A stretch of DNA of 64,000 nt. Origin: Tetrapyrgos nigripes. Taxonomy: Eukaryota; Basidiomycota; Agaricomycetes; Agaricales; Campanellaceae. The notes under the pieces are model-generated. The model did no database searches. It was not told the DNA's origin and saw nothing but the letters and a program-made list of their open reading frames with translations. A program made the position numbers and the translations under genes. The stretch covers positions 1 to 64,000 of the forward strand of contig JAACJM010000361.1 of NCBI GenBank assembly GCA_013368315.1, read 5' to 3'. Shown piece by piece: positions 44,314 through 55,700 of the stretch (positions are counted from its first letter, which is position 1; each line of letters begins with the position of its first letter).

Positions 44314-46284
44314 CTTGAACGAACTCCCATACACCCACCTCACAAATTTCCTCATCGCACCCTATCCTTCACTCTGTCTACCCCACGCCCCCGAATTCGT
44401 ATCGAACCTCCTGTAACCCCTCGAGACTACGAACGGATCCCACTTCCCCTTCCTCGTTACCTCTTGCACTCTGAATACTCGGTCTCTCACGGAAGAAGAA
44501 TACGAACGGATCCTTGGAGCCTCGACCAACACTTCGTTTGCACAAGACGTTGGGTGTGGAAACTTATCTCAGGTGATGTAGTCCTCTCGACATTTTCATA
44601 CATAACAGTGAAAGAGGACTTCAATACAGGAGAAACTGTGGTTCAGATTAGAGGACCTCTATTCCTCAGAGAACACGTCGACTACTCCCCATCATCACCT
44701 CCCCTGAATACGGTCTAGCATCTTCCTTCATCCTAGGACCCAACTACCTTTCTTGAAATCAGTGTATGACTGGTCGACGAACCGCATCTGCAGACCCGAA
44801 CCTCCACTGTGCTGACCGACCACACGTATTCCATCCCTCATCATCTCGAGACGCCGCTTACTTCGTCGAAGACGTTGACAACCCTTGGACTCCGTGCACC
44901 GTACAACCGTGCCTGAACAGATATAACACTCAACGACTCACCGCCGAAGAAATTCCAAGTGGGTTACACATCATAACCCAACTCCAAGAACTTGCGATCC
45001 AAAAGGCACACCCGAAACCTAAACCTGCAACAGAATCGGAACAAGGAACTTCTACACCCTACTAACCAACCTTCCGGATCTAACCCAGTACCAGAAACCC
45101 CTCCCAATAACCCACCAGAACCAGACAATCCCACTTCCCCACCTTCTTCGCCCACCATTCCATCCGCCGAAGGACCATCCGTAGCCCCTCGTCGTCCTCC
45201 TACACCTCCTTCCCCAGATCCATCAGATCCAAACGACTCAGTCATGGCTGACACACCTCCTATCAGGTCGAATGGTACTTCCGAACGAGGAAGAAAACCA
45301 GACGCTTTCAATGGAGAAGGTAGCGAGGCAAAACGATGGCTGGCCCTGTTCAATAACTATCTACGCATGAATAAAGGAAAGTACCCGACCGAGGAAAGTC
45401 AGGTTTCACTATTCCTATCATTCTTCACGGGAGAAAAAGGAGGAGATTGGGCAACGCAAAGATTGATAGAACGAGACGCAGATGAGGAGGATGAGAACTT
45501 GGCGAGTACACCAGGCGAATGGAGATGGATAACTTTGAAACAGATATGTGATAGATTCAAAAAGGACTTCAAAGCTCTTGCCTCAGAAGATGTGGCGAGG
45601 ACGAAGATCAAGTTTGCTAGAATGAAGGGGACGGATATTAGCAGCTACAACAGCATCTTCGATACATACGGAGAAGAATCCGAGTTCGGAGACGCGGCAT
45701 TGTTGGAATTCTATCAGGATGGGTTACCACCCAAACTCCGAGAAGCAGTTGGAAGAACGTATCCGAAGTGGGATGACTTCGAGGAGTACAAGGAAAGAGC
45801 TGTGGAGCTTCATTTAGAGTGGCTGAAGGAACGAGAAAGACAAGGACGCTGGAAAACTACTTCAACGTCGAAGAATAGTCCAGGTCCATCTCAGGGGAGA
45901 ACGGTAGCAAGCGTCAATGCGCTTATGGGACCAGGTGCTAACTCGTCTTTCAATCTACCACCTAAACTGACACCTGATGAAAGGGACCGACTTCGAAAAG
46001 CAGGAGCATGCTTCGCATGTAGACAAACTGGACACATGAGCAACGAATGTCCGACATTCCCGAGGACATCATCTCAGAACACTTCCTGAAGCTTCCCCTC
46101 TCATGCTATTCGAACAGCCGAAACCGCATCTCCACCACCAGTAACAGTAGCTCAGGCATCCTCATCCAGAAACACGATCAAGGAAATCTCCGACATGGTT
46201 AATAGGGTTAAAGGACTAGAAGGAGAAGAAAAGGAACAAGCAACCGTCTATTTAAAAGACGTCATGTCTAAATTGGATTTTTGA
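44314..46284 (+). pseudogene. Ty3 gag with one zinc knuckle, frameshifts at the start and one internal stop
   Basis: Nucleocapsid/capsid polyprotein. The 5' part (about 44314-44990) has coding-like sequence in several frames (for example LTEEEYERILGAS near 44485), so at least one indel separates it from the main frame. 44992-46089 holds a Pro-rich region, the capsid fold (SEAKRWLALFNNYLRMN, then FLSFFTGEKGGDWA, then ISSYNSIFDTYGEESEFGD) and a C-x2-C-x4-H-x4-C knuckle (CFACRQTGHMSNEC, about 46014). TGA at 46087-46089 interrupts. The same frame goes on to the natural-looking end VMSKLDF with TGA at 46282-46284. The antisense relative at 51588-52121 has arginine near the internal stop. Confidence 0.85.
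46276..46284 (+). promoter_or_regulatory. Candidate -1 ribosomal frameshift site between gag and pol
   Basis: Sequence GATTTTTGA. The gag frame reads GAT TTT TGA. Slipping back one base re-pairs TTT with TTT and reads TTG AAT..., which is the open pol frame from 46281. The surrounding GGATTTTTGAATCACTCC is the same in the related fragment at 51704-51724 (opposite strand), where the flanking gag sequence has diverged. The site is not a textbook X-XXY-YYZ heptamer. Confidence 0.45.
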
Positions 46285-49200
46285 ATCACTCCTCTGCTAC
46301 GTCGTCAGTAGGAGTAGAACAGTACACCAGACAGTTAAAGAACAATCGATATAGTGTGTTATACCCCTCTAGTGAGCGAGTCTTCCCTTCAGAAATAAGA
46401 ATGTCAGCAATCACTCGTAACAGACAGATACCATCAATCACACTCAAAACTGAATTAATCGGCAAATTTACTGGCAGAAAAATCGACGCAAATGCTCTAA
46501 TAGACAGCGGTGCAGAAGGCATAATTATCAATGGCCAATTTGCACAAAAACATCAACTCACCCTTCTTCCTATCAAAAACCCATTCCCAGTCCGAAACGT
46601 CGACGGCTCCGAAAACACCATGGGATGGGTACGAGAATACACTATCCAAAATCTTCGTATCTATTCCCGAGACGGCGTAGCGTACCACGAAGAAAAGGCC
46701 GAGTTCTACGTAACGGACATCGGAGATCACGATATAATCCTCAGTACCGACTGGTTGGAAGAACATAATCCAGATATAGACTGGTCGGACTCACGGGTAG
46801 ACATGACTAGATGCCCAGAAACATGCATCACGGCAAAACCTCCCATTCTCCATTTGAAAACTAAATCCTTGAAACCCACAGTCGTCGATCCAAGGACCCA
46901 CCACAAGGATTACCAAGTCAGATGGTTAGAACCAGTTGGACAATTCAAACCAGTTGCCCAACCAAAGATTGCAAGACGACGACGTCGAACTCCTATTTGA
47001 TCCTTCCACCGAAGTTCAGAGGTAACGGCGATCTTTACTGAAGACGATTATGGAAGAGATACGATCCCAGAACGATGGGAACAGGACGTAATGGAGGAAT
47101 TGTTGGGGAAAGAAGAAAGAATAGATGAAGAGGCACCGGGGACACCAAACCTGAACATCCGCGCGGGGTTCACAAAAGCACAAGAACTCGCAGAGGCAGC
47201 TCAGAACGTCCAGGTCGATGTACCTCTTAAAGATAAGATTCCTTCGCAATATCATCAGTTCCTACGAGTCTTTGACAAACAAACCTCAGAACGATTACCG
47301 AAACGTGGTGAATGGGATCATGCTATCGAGTTAAAACCGGACTTTGAACCACGCCCCTGCAAAACATACCCTTTATCCCCAAACGAACAGAAGGAACTCG
47401 ATGAATTCATCAAGGAAAACTTAGAGAAAGGATATATAAGACCGTCGAAGTCTCCTATGGCAAGTCCCTTCTTCTTTGTAAAAAAGAAAGACGGAAAACT
47501 ACGACCAGTACAGGACTATCGCACCCTGAACAAAGGGACCGTCAAAAACGAATACCCCCTACCGCTTATATCGGAACTCGTAGACAAACTAAAAGGGGCG
47601 CATATATTTTCCAAAATCGACCTTAGATGGGGATACAACAATATACGTATCAAGAAGGGAGATGAATGGAAAGCGGCATTTAAAACCAACCGCGGCCTCT
47701 TCGAACCAACGGTGATGTTTTTCGGTCTTATGAACTCTCCAGCTACATTCCAAGCGATGATGAACACTCTATTCAAGGACCTGATCGACTCCGGAAAAGT
47801 CATCATCTATATGGACGATATTCTCATATTCACAGAATCAGTAGAAGAACATCGACACATGGTGAAACAAGTGTTGGCACGACTCCATGATAACGACTTA
47901 TATGCTAAACCGGAAAAATGCACCTTCGAAACCGATTCAGTGGAGTTCCTCGGCCTTATCGTTTCGCACAACACATTGGCGATGGACCCAGTCAAGGTCA
48001 AGGGCGTGACCAAATGGCCAATCTCACGCAACGTCAAAGACGTACAGTCATTCCTCGGCTTCGGAAACTTTTACCGTCGTTTCATACGTGATTTCTCAAA
48101 AATTGCACGACCATTGTTCGATCTCACGAAAAAGGAACACCCATGGAAATGGTCCGAGGAAGCTCAAATGGCTTTCCAAGCACTCAAAGATACGTTCACG
48201 ACTTCACCAGTCCTTCTCATGCCTGATCATTCTAAACCATACCGAGTAGAAGTTGATGCATCAGATTATGCTACGGGAGGTATCCTGCAACGACAAGGAC
48301 CGGACGGTAAATGGCATCCAGTAGCCTACCTGTCAAAGGCCTTATCCAAACGGAACGGAATTACGACATCCACGATAAAGAACTACTAGCGATCATACGT
48401 GGACTTGAAGCCTGGCGACACTACCTGGAAGGCAGACCACATACCATCGAAATCTTGACCGATCATGACAACCTTAGATACTTCACCACTGCCAGAAACT
48501 CAGCCGACGACAAGCAAGAATGGCCTTGTTTCTTACCAGATTCGACTTTACGCTCACGCACAAACCCGGGAATTTGAACCGAAGTGACCCACTCTCTCGG
48601 AGATCAGACCATAAAGAGGGGGTCGAAAACGACAACAAAGACAGGGTCTTACTTGACCCCAGATTCTTCAGAATTCGGGCGACACGGCCAGGAACGGTAA
48701 CCGCAATAGGAGATGTAGAGTTGAAAAGATGGATCAAGGAATGTCCGAAAAAGGATGCTGAAGTCATAAGTGCGTTACAAACCATCTTTAACAACGGACC
48801 ACGCGCTTTGGCAAAAAATCTACAGGAATGGAACTACGAAGACGGAATCGTCTTGTTCAGAGGGAAGATCTACATCCCAAACGATCAACAACTCAGACGG
48901 GACATCGTTAAAATGCATCACGACAGCCTTACTGCAGGACACCCGGGACGATTCAAAACATACGAACTCGTCAGTAGAGAGTTCTGGTGGCCCGGTATGT
49001 CAGTATTTGTTCGCAATTATGTTGAAGGATGCGCTACCTGTCAGTTAACCAAGGCAAACAACCACCTGACGCATGTACCATTAATCCCGAACGAAATACC
49101 GGAATGACCCTTTGGTACCATTACAACCAACTTCATCACGGATCTGCCAGAATGTGACGGCTTCAATGCAATTCACGTCACAGTCGACCGTTCAACAAAA

Positions 49201-50388
49201 ACAGTTGTCATTTCCCCATGCAGAAAAGATATCGACAGCAACGGAACAATTGACCTATTGTTCGACAACACTTGGCGGCGGTATGGCTTGTGGGATAAAA
49301 TGATATCTGACCGCGGACCTCAATTCACAAGCCAAGTGATGAAAGGCATTTACGCTAAGTTAGGTATCACTTCGGCACTCAGTACAGCTTATCATCCACA
49401 GACAGATGGCGAGACAGAAAGGTTCAATCAAGAACTTGAACAATACCTTCGAACCTTCTGTAACTATTGTCAGGACGATTGGGTTAAATACCTACCTTAC
49501 GCCGAATTCTGTCACAACACCCGAATCCACTCAGCAACCGGGAAATCGCTGTTCAAACTACTCCATGGATATCTACCCCGACTCTTCCCTTCCATCAATC
49601 CGACTTCACACGTACCAAAAGTCGAAGAACGTCTCCAGAACTTGGATACTCTTCGAGAGGAACTAAAAGCAAGTCTGGCGACAGCAGCAGAACTGATGAA
49701 AGAACAACACAAGGACTACACAAAGGAAGGGGTGAAATTTAAAGTTGGAGACAAAGTGTTGCTAGACGGAAAGAATTTGAAGACGACGAGACCAAAAGCT
49801 AAGTTGGCTAATCGTCGCCATGGACCTTTCGAAATCACTAACGTTATCAGTGAAGTCAACTACCGACTCAAATTACCGAATAGTTGGCGCATTCATCCAG
49901 TGTTCCACGCTTCACTCCTATCACCGTACAAAGAAACCGAAGCCCACGGAGTGAACTACCTGGGAGAACCGGCTGAGTTACTTCCTGAAGACAACGAATA
50001 CGATGTGGAAGCGATTCTAGATTCAAAACCAACGAGAAACCACCGGGGAGTACAATACCTTGTCAAATGGTTGGATTACGCTGACTCAGAAAATTCATGG
50101 GAACCGGCGTCAGGATTGACGAAGGTGAAGGAGATGATAGAAACCTTCCATCAACAGCATCCAAATGCGTATCGACCCAAAAACCTGATACGCCCCGGAA
50201 CAACGGTGCGTTCACTAGGAATCGCCATGGAAGACATATGGCGAAGTACCCGTGTGCTTCAAGCGAAAGCACAACTCCGAGGAGAAACACTGTTACGGAC
50301 CGTTGGTATTCTATGCCCTCCTTCGCACCCCACTCAGCAATCGAACTCGGACTTTTGTCATCACTCATCGATCGCATTCCCTCGTTAA
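46281..50388 (+). pseudogene. Ty3 pol: protease, RT, RNase H, integrase, chromodomain; two stops and two frameshifts
   Basis: Protease with D-S-G (ANALIDSGAEGIIIN, about 46490). TGA at 46998-47000, then the same frame continues. RT 47280-48000 with MASPFFFVKKKDGKLRPVQD, FSKIDLRWGYNNIRI and the catalytic YMDD (about 47809). RNase H start with VEVDASDYATGGIL (about 48250). Frame loss of one base near 48345 and again near 48495 splits RNase H (NYDIHDKELLAII and DHDNLRYF in one frame, MALFLTRFDFTLTHKPGN in the next). Integrase has an HHCC zinc domain (HHDSLTAGHPGRFKTYELV, CATCQLTK, about 48915-49060), TGA at 49105-49107, then one open frame with D (VTVDRSTK), D (ISDRGPQFTSQ) and E (GETERFNQELEQYL). 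A chromodomain (about 49999-50160, VEAILDSKP...YLVKWLDYADSENSWEP) ends the protein. It would bind methylated histone tails and steer insertion to heterochromatin. Confidence 0.9.
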
Positions 50389-50543
50389 CGGCGTCTACTG
50401 TCAAACCCATCTTCGGGAATAACTTGACCGTCCATTCAACATTCACTCCATACAGACAACCAACTATAAAAGATCCCTCTCCACAACGAAGAAGGACAGA
50501 ACATCACCTACCACAGCCAATCACCCACACTCTCGTCATAACA

Positions 50544-51059
50544 ATGTCTACCACTTCCTCCATCGACACTATCGCTCACGCCGTACACCCAACCAACAGG
50601 GGACATTGCACCTACGGACAACGCTCAGGACGTCGATGTCGACTCTCAAAGCAGCACGCAGGTCCTCACAACGGATGTCAACGCTGCATGTGGGGAGGAG
50701 AGGATGGACCAGGACGATGTAGATTGGGCAGAGGACATCGAGCTAGATGTGTCGTTCAGTGGACATCCCTACGAGCAGAGCACAGAGGAAACTTGGGATG
50801 GGGAGACGGTAGTATATGGGGCGCACACAGCACCATACAGTATGATGTGACCGACAACGGAGGGGGCTGGGGTACGGCAACCAACACGACGGAGTGGGGG
50901 AACCTAGACTGGAATGATCCCAGATGGGATATTACCAACTACACCATTGAATGGGACAAATACTGGCCGACTCAAGGAGATGTGGACAGACGACTTCGCA
51001 AACAATGGGCGGAGCACTGGAAAACTAGCTTGCCGAGCTCCGGTGAAAGCTCGTCCTAA
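50544..51059 (+). CDS. Third ORF of the Ty3 element: Cys/His- and Trp-rich protein of unknown function
   Basis: 171 aa, intact, between pol and the 3' LTR, 155 bp after the pol stop. I do not recognise the family. It has two copies of a unit C-x5-8-G-x(1-2)-C-R-L-x4-H: CTYGQRSGRRCRLSKQH and CMWGGEDGPGRCRLGRGH, with further Cys (HNGCQRC, HRARC). This looks like a metal-binding tandem. The second half is rich in Trp and Asp (WGNLDWNDPRWDITNYTIEW) and ends in a basic helix (DRRLRKQWAEHWK). There is no signal peptide or membrane segment, so it is not an obvious envelope. The frame stays open while pol is broken. It also extends open, without ATG, back into pol to 50097. Confidence 0.6.
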   Translation: MSTTSSIDTIAHAVHPTNRGHCTYGQRSGRRCRLSKQHAGPHNGCQRCMWGGEDGPGRCRLGRGHRARCVVQWTSLRAEHRGNLGWGDGSIWGAHSTIQYDVTDNGGGWGTATNTTEWGNLDWNDPRWDITNYTIEWDKYWPTQGDVDRRLRKQWAEHWKTSLPSSGESSS

Positions 51060-51070
51060 AGAGGGGGTAA
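51058..51070 (+). promoter_or_regulatory. Polypurine tract of the Ty3 element
   Basis: AAAGAGGGGGTAA directly before the TG of the 3' LTR, the position of the plus-strand primer in LTR retrotransposons. Confidence 0.7.
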
Positions 51071-51587
51071 TGTCATGAATCGTTCCCCGCCTATTCATTT
51101 CCTTTCTATTCTTTTTCCTTTACTATCTATTTCCCACTCTAACCCCATAAACATCAATCATTTCTCATCATCGTCTATAGTTACCATCTCTCTAGATCTA
51201 TGACTCACATCCTTATCTCCTCCGATTCCTATCTCCATGGACATTCTCACTGTCAATCACTCCGTATGATCCAGTACCTCCATCTATCCATATTTGACTC
51301 ATTATTCTCTCGCCCTTGACATTTCCACATGATACCGTCTATTATTACTTACTCTTTCCCATCTGTTCATATTTCACTTATATACCTGTGATCCTTGTAA
51401 CCTATTCCTTAGTTCGTTCACTTCGTCTCCGCTCCGTACTTGTACTACGCAGTGTAGAGCCTAGTCAGCTTACTTTCTCTCTATCTCTTTACCTCTCTTC
51501 CTCTCTTGATCGAATCTACTCTCTTGTCACTGGTTTTCTTGTACTGTGTGACTTGGGTGGTTATTGAGTGTACCGACAACCTTGACA
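51071..51587 (+). repeat. 3' LTR of the chromodomain Ty3 element
   Basis: 517 bp, TGTCATGAATCG...AACCTTGACA. See the 5' LTR. It contains the 18-bp stretch missing from that copy. Confidence 0.92.
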
Positions 51588-52121
51588 GACATTCTCAATT
51601 CTGAAGGAAAGATACGCTCACAAAAGGAGTTTAAAACATGATATCAATTGTTCATATATTGTCCGGCATACTGTACAACTCCTTCTGACGACGACGTAGC
51701 AGAGGAGTGATTCAAAAATCCATCAACTTCACCACAACATCTTTCAAATATACACTAGCTTGTTCCTTTTCTTCTCCTTCCAAACCTTTGACCTTGTTTA
51801 CCATATCCAAAATATCCTTAATTACATTACGAGAGGGAGATGACAACAACATTTGAGCCACTGTTACAGGTGGTGAACTAGATGACGAAGATGAGGTTGA
51901 AGTTTCGGCTGTCCTAACAGCAAGAGGAGGGAAGTTACGAGAGGCATTTTGAGACGTTGATGACCTTGGAGTATTGTTTTGGGAACATTGGACATTCATT
52001 GCTCATGTGTCCAAGTTGTCTACATGCAAAGCATGCTCCTAATTTTCGGAGTCGGTCCCTTTCTTCAGGTGTCAGTTTAGGTAGAGGAGTAAAGGATGAG
52101 TTAGCACCTGGTCCCATATTC
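51588..52121 (-). pseudogene. gag C-terminus and gag-pol junction of a related Ty3 element, antisense
   Basis: On the minus strand: GPGANSSFTPLPKLTPEERD, the zinc knuckle CFACRQLGHMSNEC, ARTAE-type and Ser-rich linker, EEKEQASVYLKDVVVKL and the stop TGA with the same frameshift context as the neighbour. The reading then decays. It is the same region as 45930-46400 of the neighbouring element, clearly diverged. It ends exactly at the 3' LTR on one side and at the start of the KDZ element on the other. Confidence 0.85.
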
Positions 52122-52784
52122 ATACACCCTAGGTCGTACCCATATATACATACTGCGAGGGTAGCCCCACCCCCGGTATTCCAATATCCGCAAGGTCTGG
52201 CCAGCCCTTATTTTTCTCATTGCCTGCGGCGGTATATCAAAATGGGAGGGCTATAGGGCGATGTAAGCATCACTGTGAAGCCTTGACGGCCGGCAGTGAA
52301 TCGGCACCTTCTTTCAGCAGGGAAATTCCGAGCATCCCGGCAGAGCCAGGCAGCCCTCGCTTAGTATCTCGGCTATACATGTACATCTACCGCTTGGGTG
52401 AATGCGTTACACCCGTTAACTCCGTTGCATCCAATGGGTTCGGCTGCTGTATTTGGCATTGCATATATATATATAGCAGATAATCCCAGCTTTGACCGTT
52501 TCCCTTGGTCTCGATCCCCCCGCACTTTCGCTTATATAAGTACGCAATCCTCACATGTAAATACTTTGATTCTGTTACCTCCAATTTCTGTATCAATTGC
52601 GTTCAGCTGCTTACAGCCTTTGACCTTTTCCTCCGCCTCAATTCGTACTCGTTTATCTGTATGTCCTCGCTTAGTCGCTTAATTTTCTCCTTTAACCATA
52701 ACTCCATTTGCATCAATTGACTCGGGCATATCGGCCTAGAGACGTCCCATCCCATATTCAAATACCAGCGAGCTACATTCTATC
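52122..52784. other. Non-coding left end of the KDZ region
   Basis: Holds three copies of the 18-bp palindrome (52139, 52229 and 52751). No gene supported. Candidate location of the element's left TIR. Confidence 0.5.
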
Positions 52785-55700
52785 TTATATGTCCTCCTCA
52801 GCTCTACGAATCTCTTCAGCATCCAGGTCGGGGTCCACAAGCACAATATCCAGTGTCTGCAAATCTCCACGACGATCAATAACTCCCCTCGCATGCTCGA
52901 TCAGATCCGTCCACTTGGCAAGAACATCTGCGGATCGGCGAAGCTGAAAACTCTGCTGCTGCGATGCGTACGCATCTAGTGCTTCCCCCATCATATTGTC
53001 CACCTCATTATCTCCATTCCCACGTTTCCTCATTTCCGGCTCCCCTATTAATCTCTTCCCCCACCAGTCTGACTTCCATAAGAAATAAGCAGACATGCGA
53101 CAGAGTTCTTCACACAGCAGCAGGACCTCCTCACGCCACCGTAACATTCGTGCCCGGCCCTTGCACCACTCCACACGAATCGCTGTTAAACAATTTATTA
53201 GGAAATACATTCCCTCGCAAAAGGGAAATCTCACCATCTTTGAATTCGGGATCATCTTCGGAGATCTGGCTATCATACCAAATCCATGACAACGTCCGCC
53301 TTGCCTCACCACGAACTCGCGACACAATCCCTTCCTCTACCAGATACTCATCCGAGTCTTCCAGATTAACAAAAACACCACTCGCTTTCAGCCTCTCAAT
53401 CTGCTGTTGGCGCTCGGCTGCCTCCTCTCTATTCAAAGCTCTTTCGTTGATTCCCCTGACATCTTCATCTTTTAACTCCGACAATGACCTCTCCCAATTA
53501 CCCGGACCCCAAAGCCGTAGAATTGCAGTCCGTGCCAAGCGATATCGGATTTTCCGAGAATGGATTTTGATATCAATTTGACGAATAATGCCACCTGCCT
53601 TCCCACTCTCTACCTGGCCCGTGATATTCCGCATCTTGAAACGGGCTGACATTGTACGAGCACGCAAACCATCCCTGACACCTTCCAATGCTTCCTCTGC
53701 CTCACTCATGCGTAATCTCGCCTCTTGATCAGGCAGATTTCCCAAACAGGCACGATTCCTTGCAGAAGCTGTCCCGACAACTGGAAGGGAGGAATAAGGG
53801 AATCTTTTCAGGATGAGACAGATCCGGATCGTTGATCTGTTCCACGTCTGCCGGAGATAGAACATCCGACAGCCCCGGCATCAGAAAGCGCTGCAATGTA
53901 CGGAACTGCGTGATCCTTTTAAGTAGTGTAGAACGTTTTTTTTGAAGCTCTAGGTGCTGTGTCGGTGTTAGATATTTATTTGTAGTGAGAAACAATTCGA
54001 TATTTCGCCTACAGACAATGAAATAAGCATCGACGCACGCAATACAGAAAAAAAATCACATACTGTGCTTCCTGTATATCAATACCGGTCGAGAGGAACA
54101 CTGATGGACTACTAGGGTATTTCAACCCTAATCCGTCCTTTAACAATGCCGTCTCCTCATCGGCCATTTTGACTTGCATGCTTTTGAATTGATTTTTATC
54201 ATTTACTGGAACAGCGTTAGAGTGATGCCAATGTGCATTAAATGAATCAATTTTGCACACATACCTTTGCTCTGCTCCTCGTAAGGGCAATCGACTTCAT
54301 GATTCTGCTCCCATTTCCCAATTTGCTCCTTCCATTCATTTAGCTGTGCACGACCTATATTTCGTTCTAGCCCTTCATCAAATTGTTGAAAATCGAGATA
54401 ATGCTGATCAAATTCCTTAACAGCAGTAACAAGACGCTTGGCCAAGACATCGTCTATCGCACATGTCAACGAACAAGTGTCCCAGGAGCAACTGAACATC
54501 TTACCAAGATGAGCAATATTCCGGAAGTTGTGAAAACCGAAAATATCATCCAACGTCTGGGCTCGGGTACCTGGCCCCATCTCCTTTGTCTGAGCAGCTG
54601 CCTTATTTGACTGGGCCCATCCCTCCTCTATAACCTCACCATGAGTCTCTCCGCAACCTGATGCATAGTCAAAATTGAAAGAGGTGTGGCATTGAGGTTG
54701 ATGTGCGCGCAGGTGGAATTTCGGAACGAGAAACCGGACTCCTGTTGATGAGAAACGAGCAGTGAAAATCAGGGTTCAGGGCAGCCATCCGGCTCCAGAA
54801 ATTCCGACTCCATTGACAAGAGATGTCGTATGAAATGACGACAGCGAGGTATTCTGTGTCTTGGATAGTACACCAAAACACAAAATCCACGTTACAGTAC
54901 CTAGCAAGCAGAATATCAGCTGAGACCTAACCCTCCTATTCTAAATACGCACCGCTCTCCTTTTTGAAGATCTCCTAAACCGCATGGCCTCCATACACGG
55001 TGTCGAGCACAGCAAATGCCGGCCATCCCACTAACACGGAGCCCTTGGACATTGCGCAGATTTGCCAAGAACATCGCTTGAAACCCTGAACAGGAACTCA
55101 TCTGGAAACAATTAGATCCAGTTAGATAGATAGATAGATATATCCATGGAATAAAAACGTACATCTTCTTGGTCCACATATTGTTTGATATGTTCTTTGT
55201 ATGGGCTACTCGGCACAATATAAGCAAACCCGTCACCAAGAATTGGGCTTCTATGTTCATTGGAGACAACTCGATTTCTCAGCCGGAAGTTTGCATCGAT
55301 TGCAAGAAACAAAGTATAGAGAAATCTGTTGATGGCGCCCATATATCAATATGGGTAGACATAAGCTCACCTACAAATCAATGTCTCTGGAAGGTTTCCA
55401 CTTACGATGACTCTGGCCCGGCTTCTTTCCAGTCCTCACGTAGGTTCTTGCCAGGATGAGGGCAAGCAGGGCATTCCAGGGCGCATTCCCCTCGCTTAGT
55501 GCCTTCAATCCCACTCTTTGCATGACAGCGGCCCAGAGCGCTTCAGCATCTTGAGATTTCTCCATTCATATACACTGCGAAGAAGCGGCCGATAGCGGTC
55601 CTATATCCCTAGATCATCAATCACAAACGCAATCATCTGAACAGTTGAAATTCAATACCTTGGGTACCTCTCGTTGCCGGTTCTGTGTCATAATCTCCAG

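Larger units (their letters stand above)
43815..51587 (+). mobile_element. Chromodomain Ty3 retrotransposon, near full length, young but mutated
   Basis: LTR - gag - pol (protease, RT, RNase H, integrase, chromodomain) - third ORF - LTR, 7.77 kb. The two LTRs differ by five substitutions and one 18-bp indel, so insertion is recent. The flanking 5-mers differ (AGGGT on the left, GACAT on the right), so this is not a simple insertion. The left side abuts LINE coding sequence. The right side abuts an antisense gag fragment of a related element and the bases GACAT belong to that fragment. gag and pol carry stops and frameshifts, so the copy is not autonomous. Confidence 0.88.

Noticed and set aside
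44964..45353. 129-codon minus-strand frame rich in Gly/Ser
   Set aside because: Shadow of the Pro-rich gag region.
54071..54088. A copy of the 18-bp palindrome in the KDZ transposase
   Set aside because: It encodes part of the conserved STGIDIQEAQ segment, so protein constraint explains it. It is excluded from the main count.
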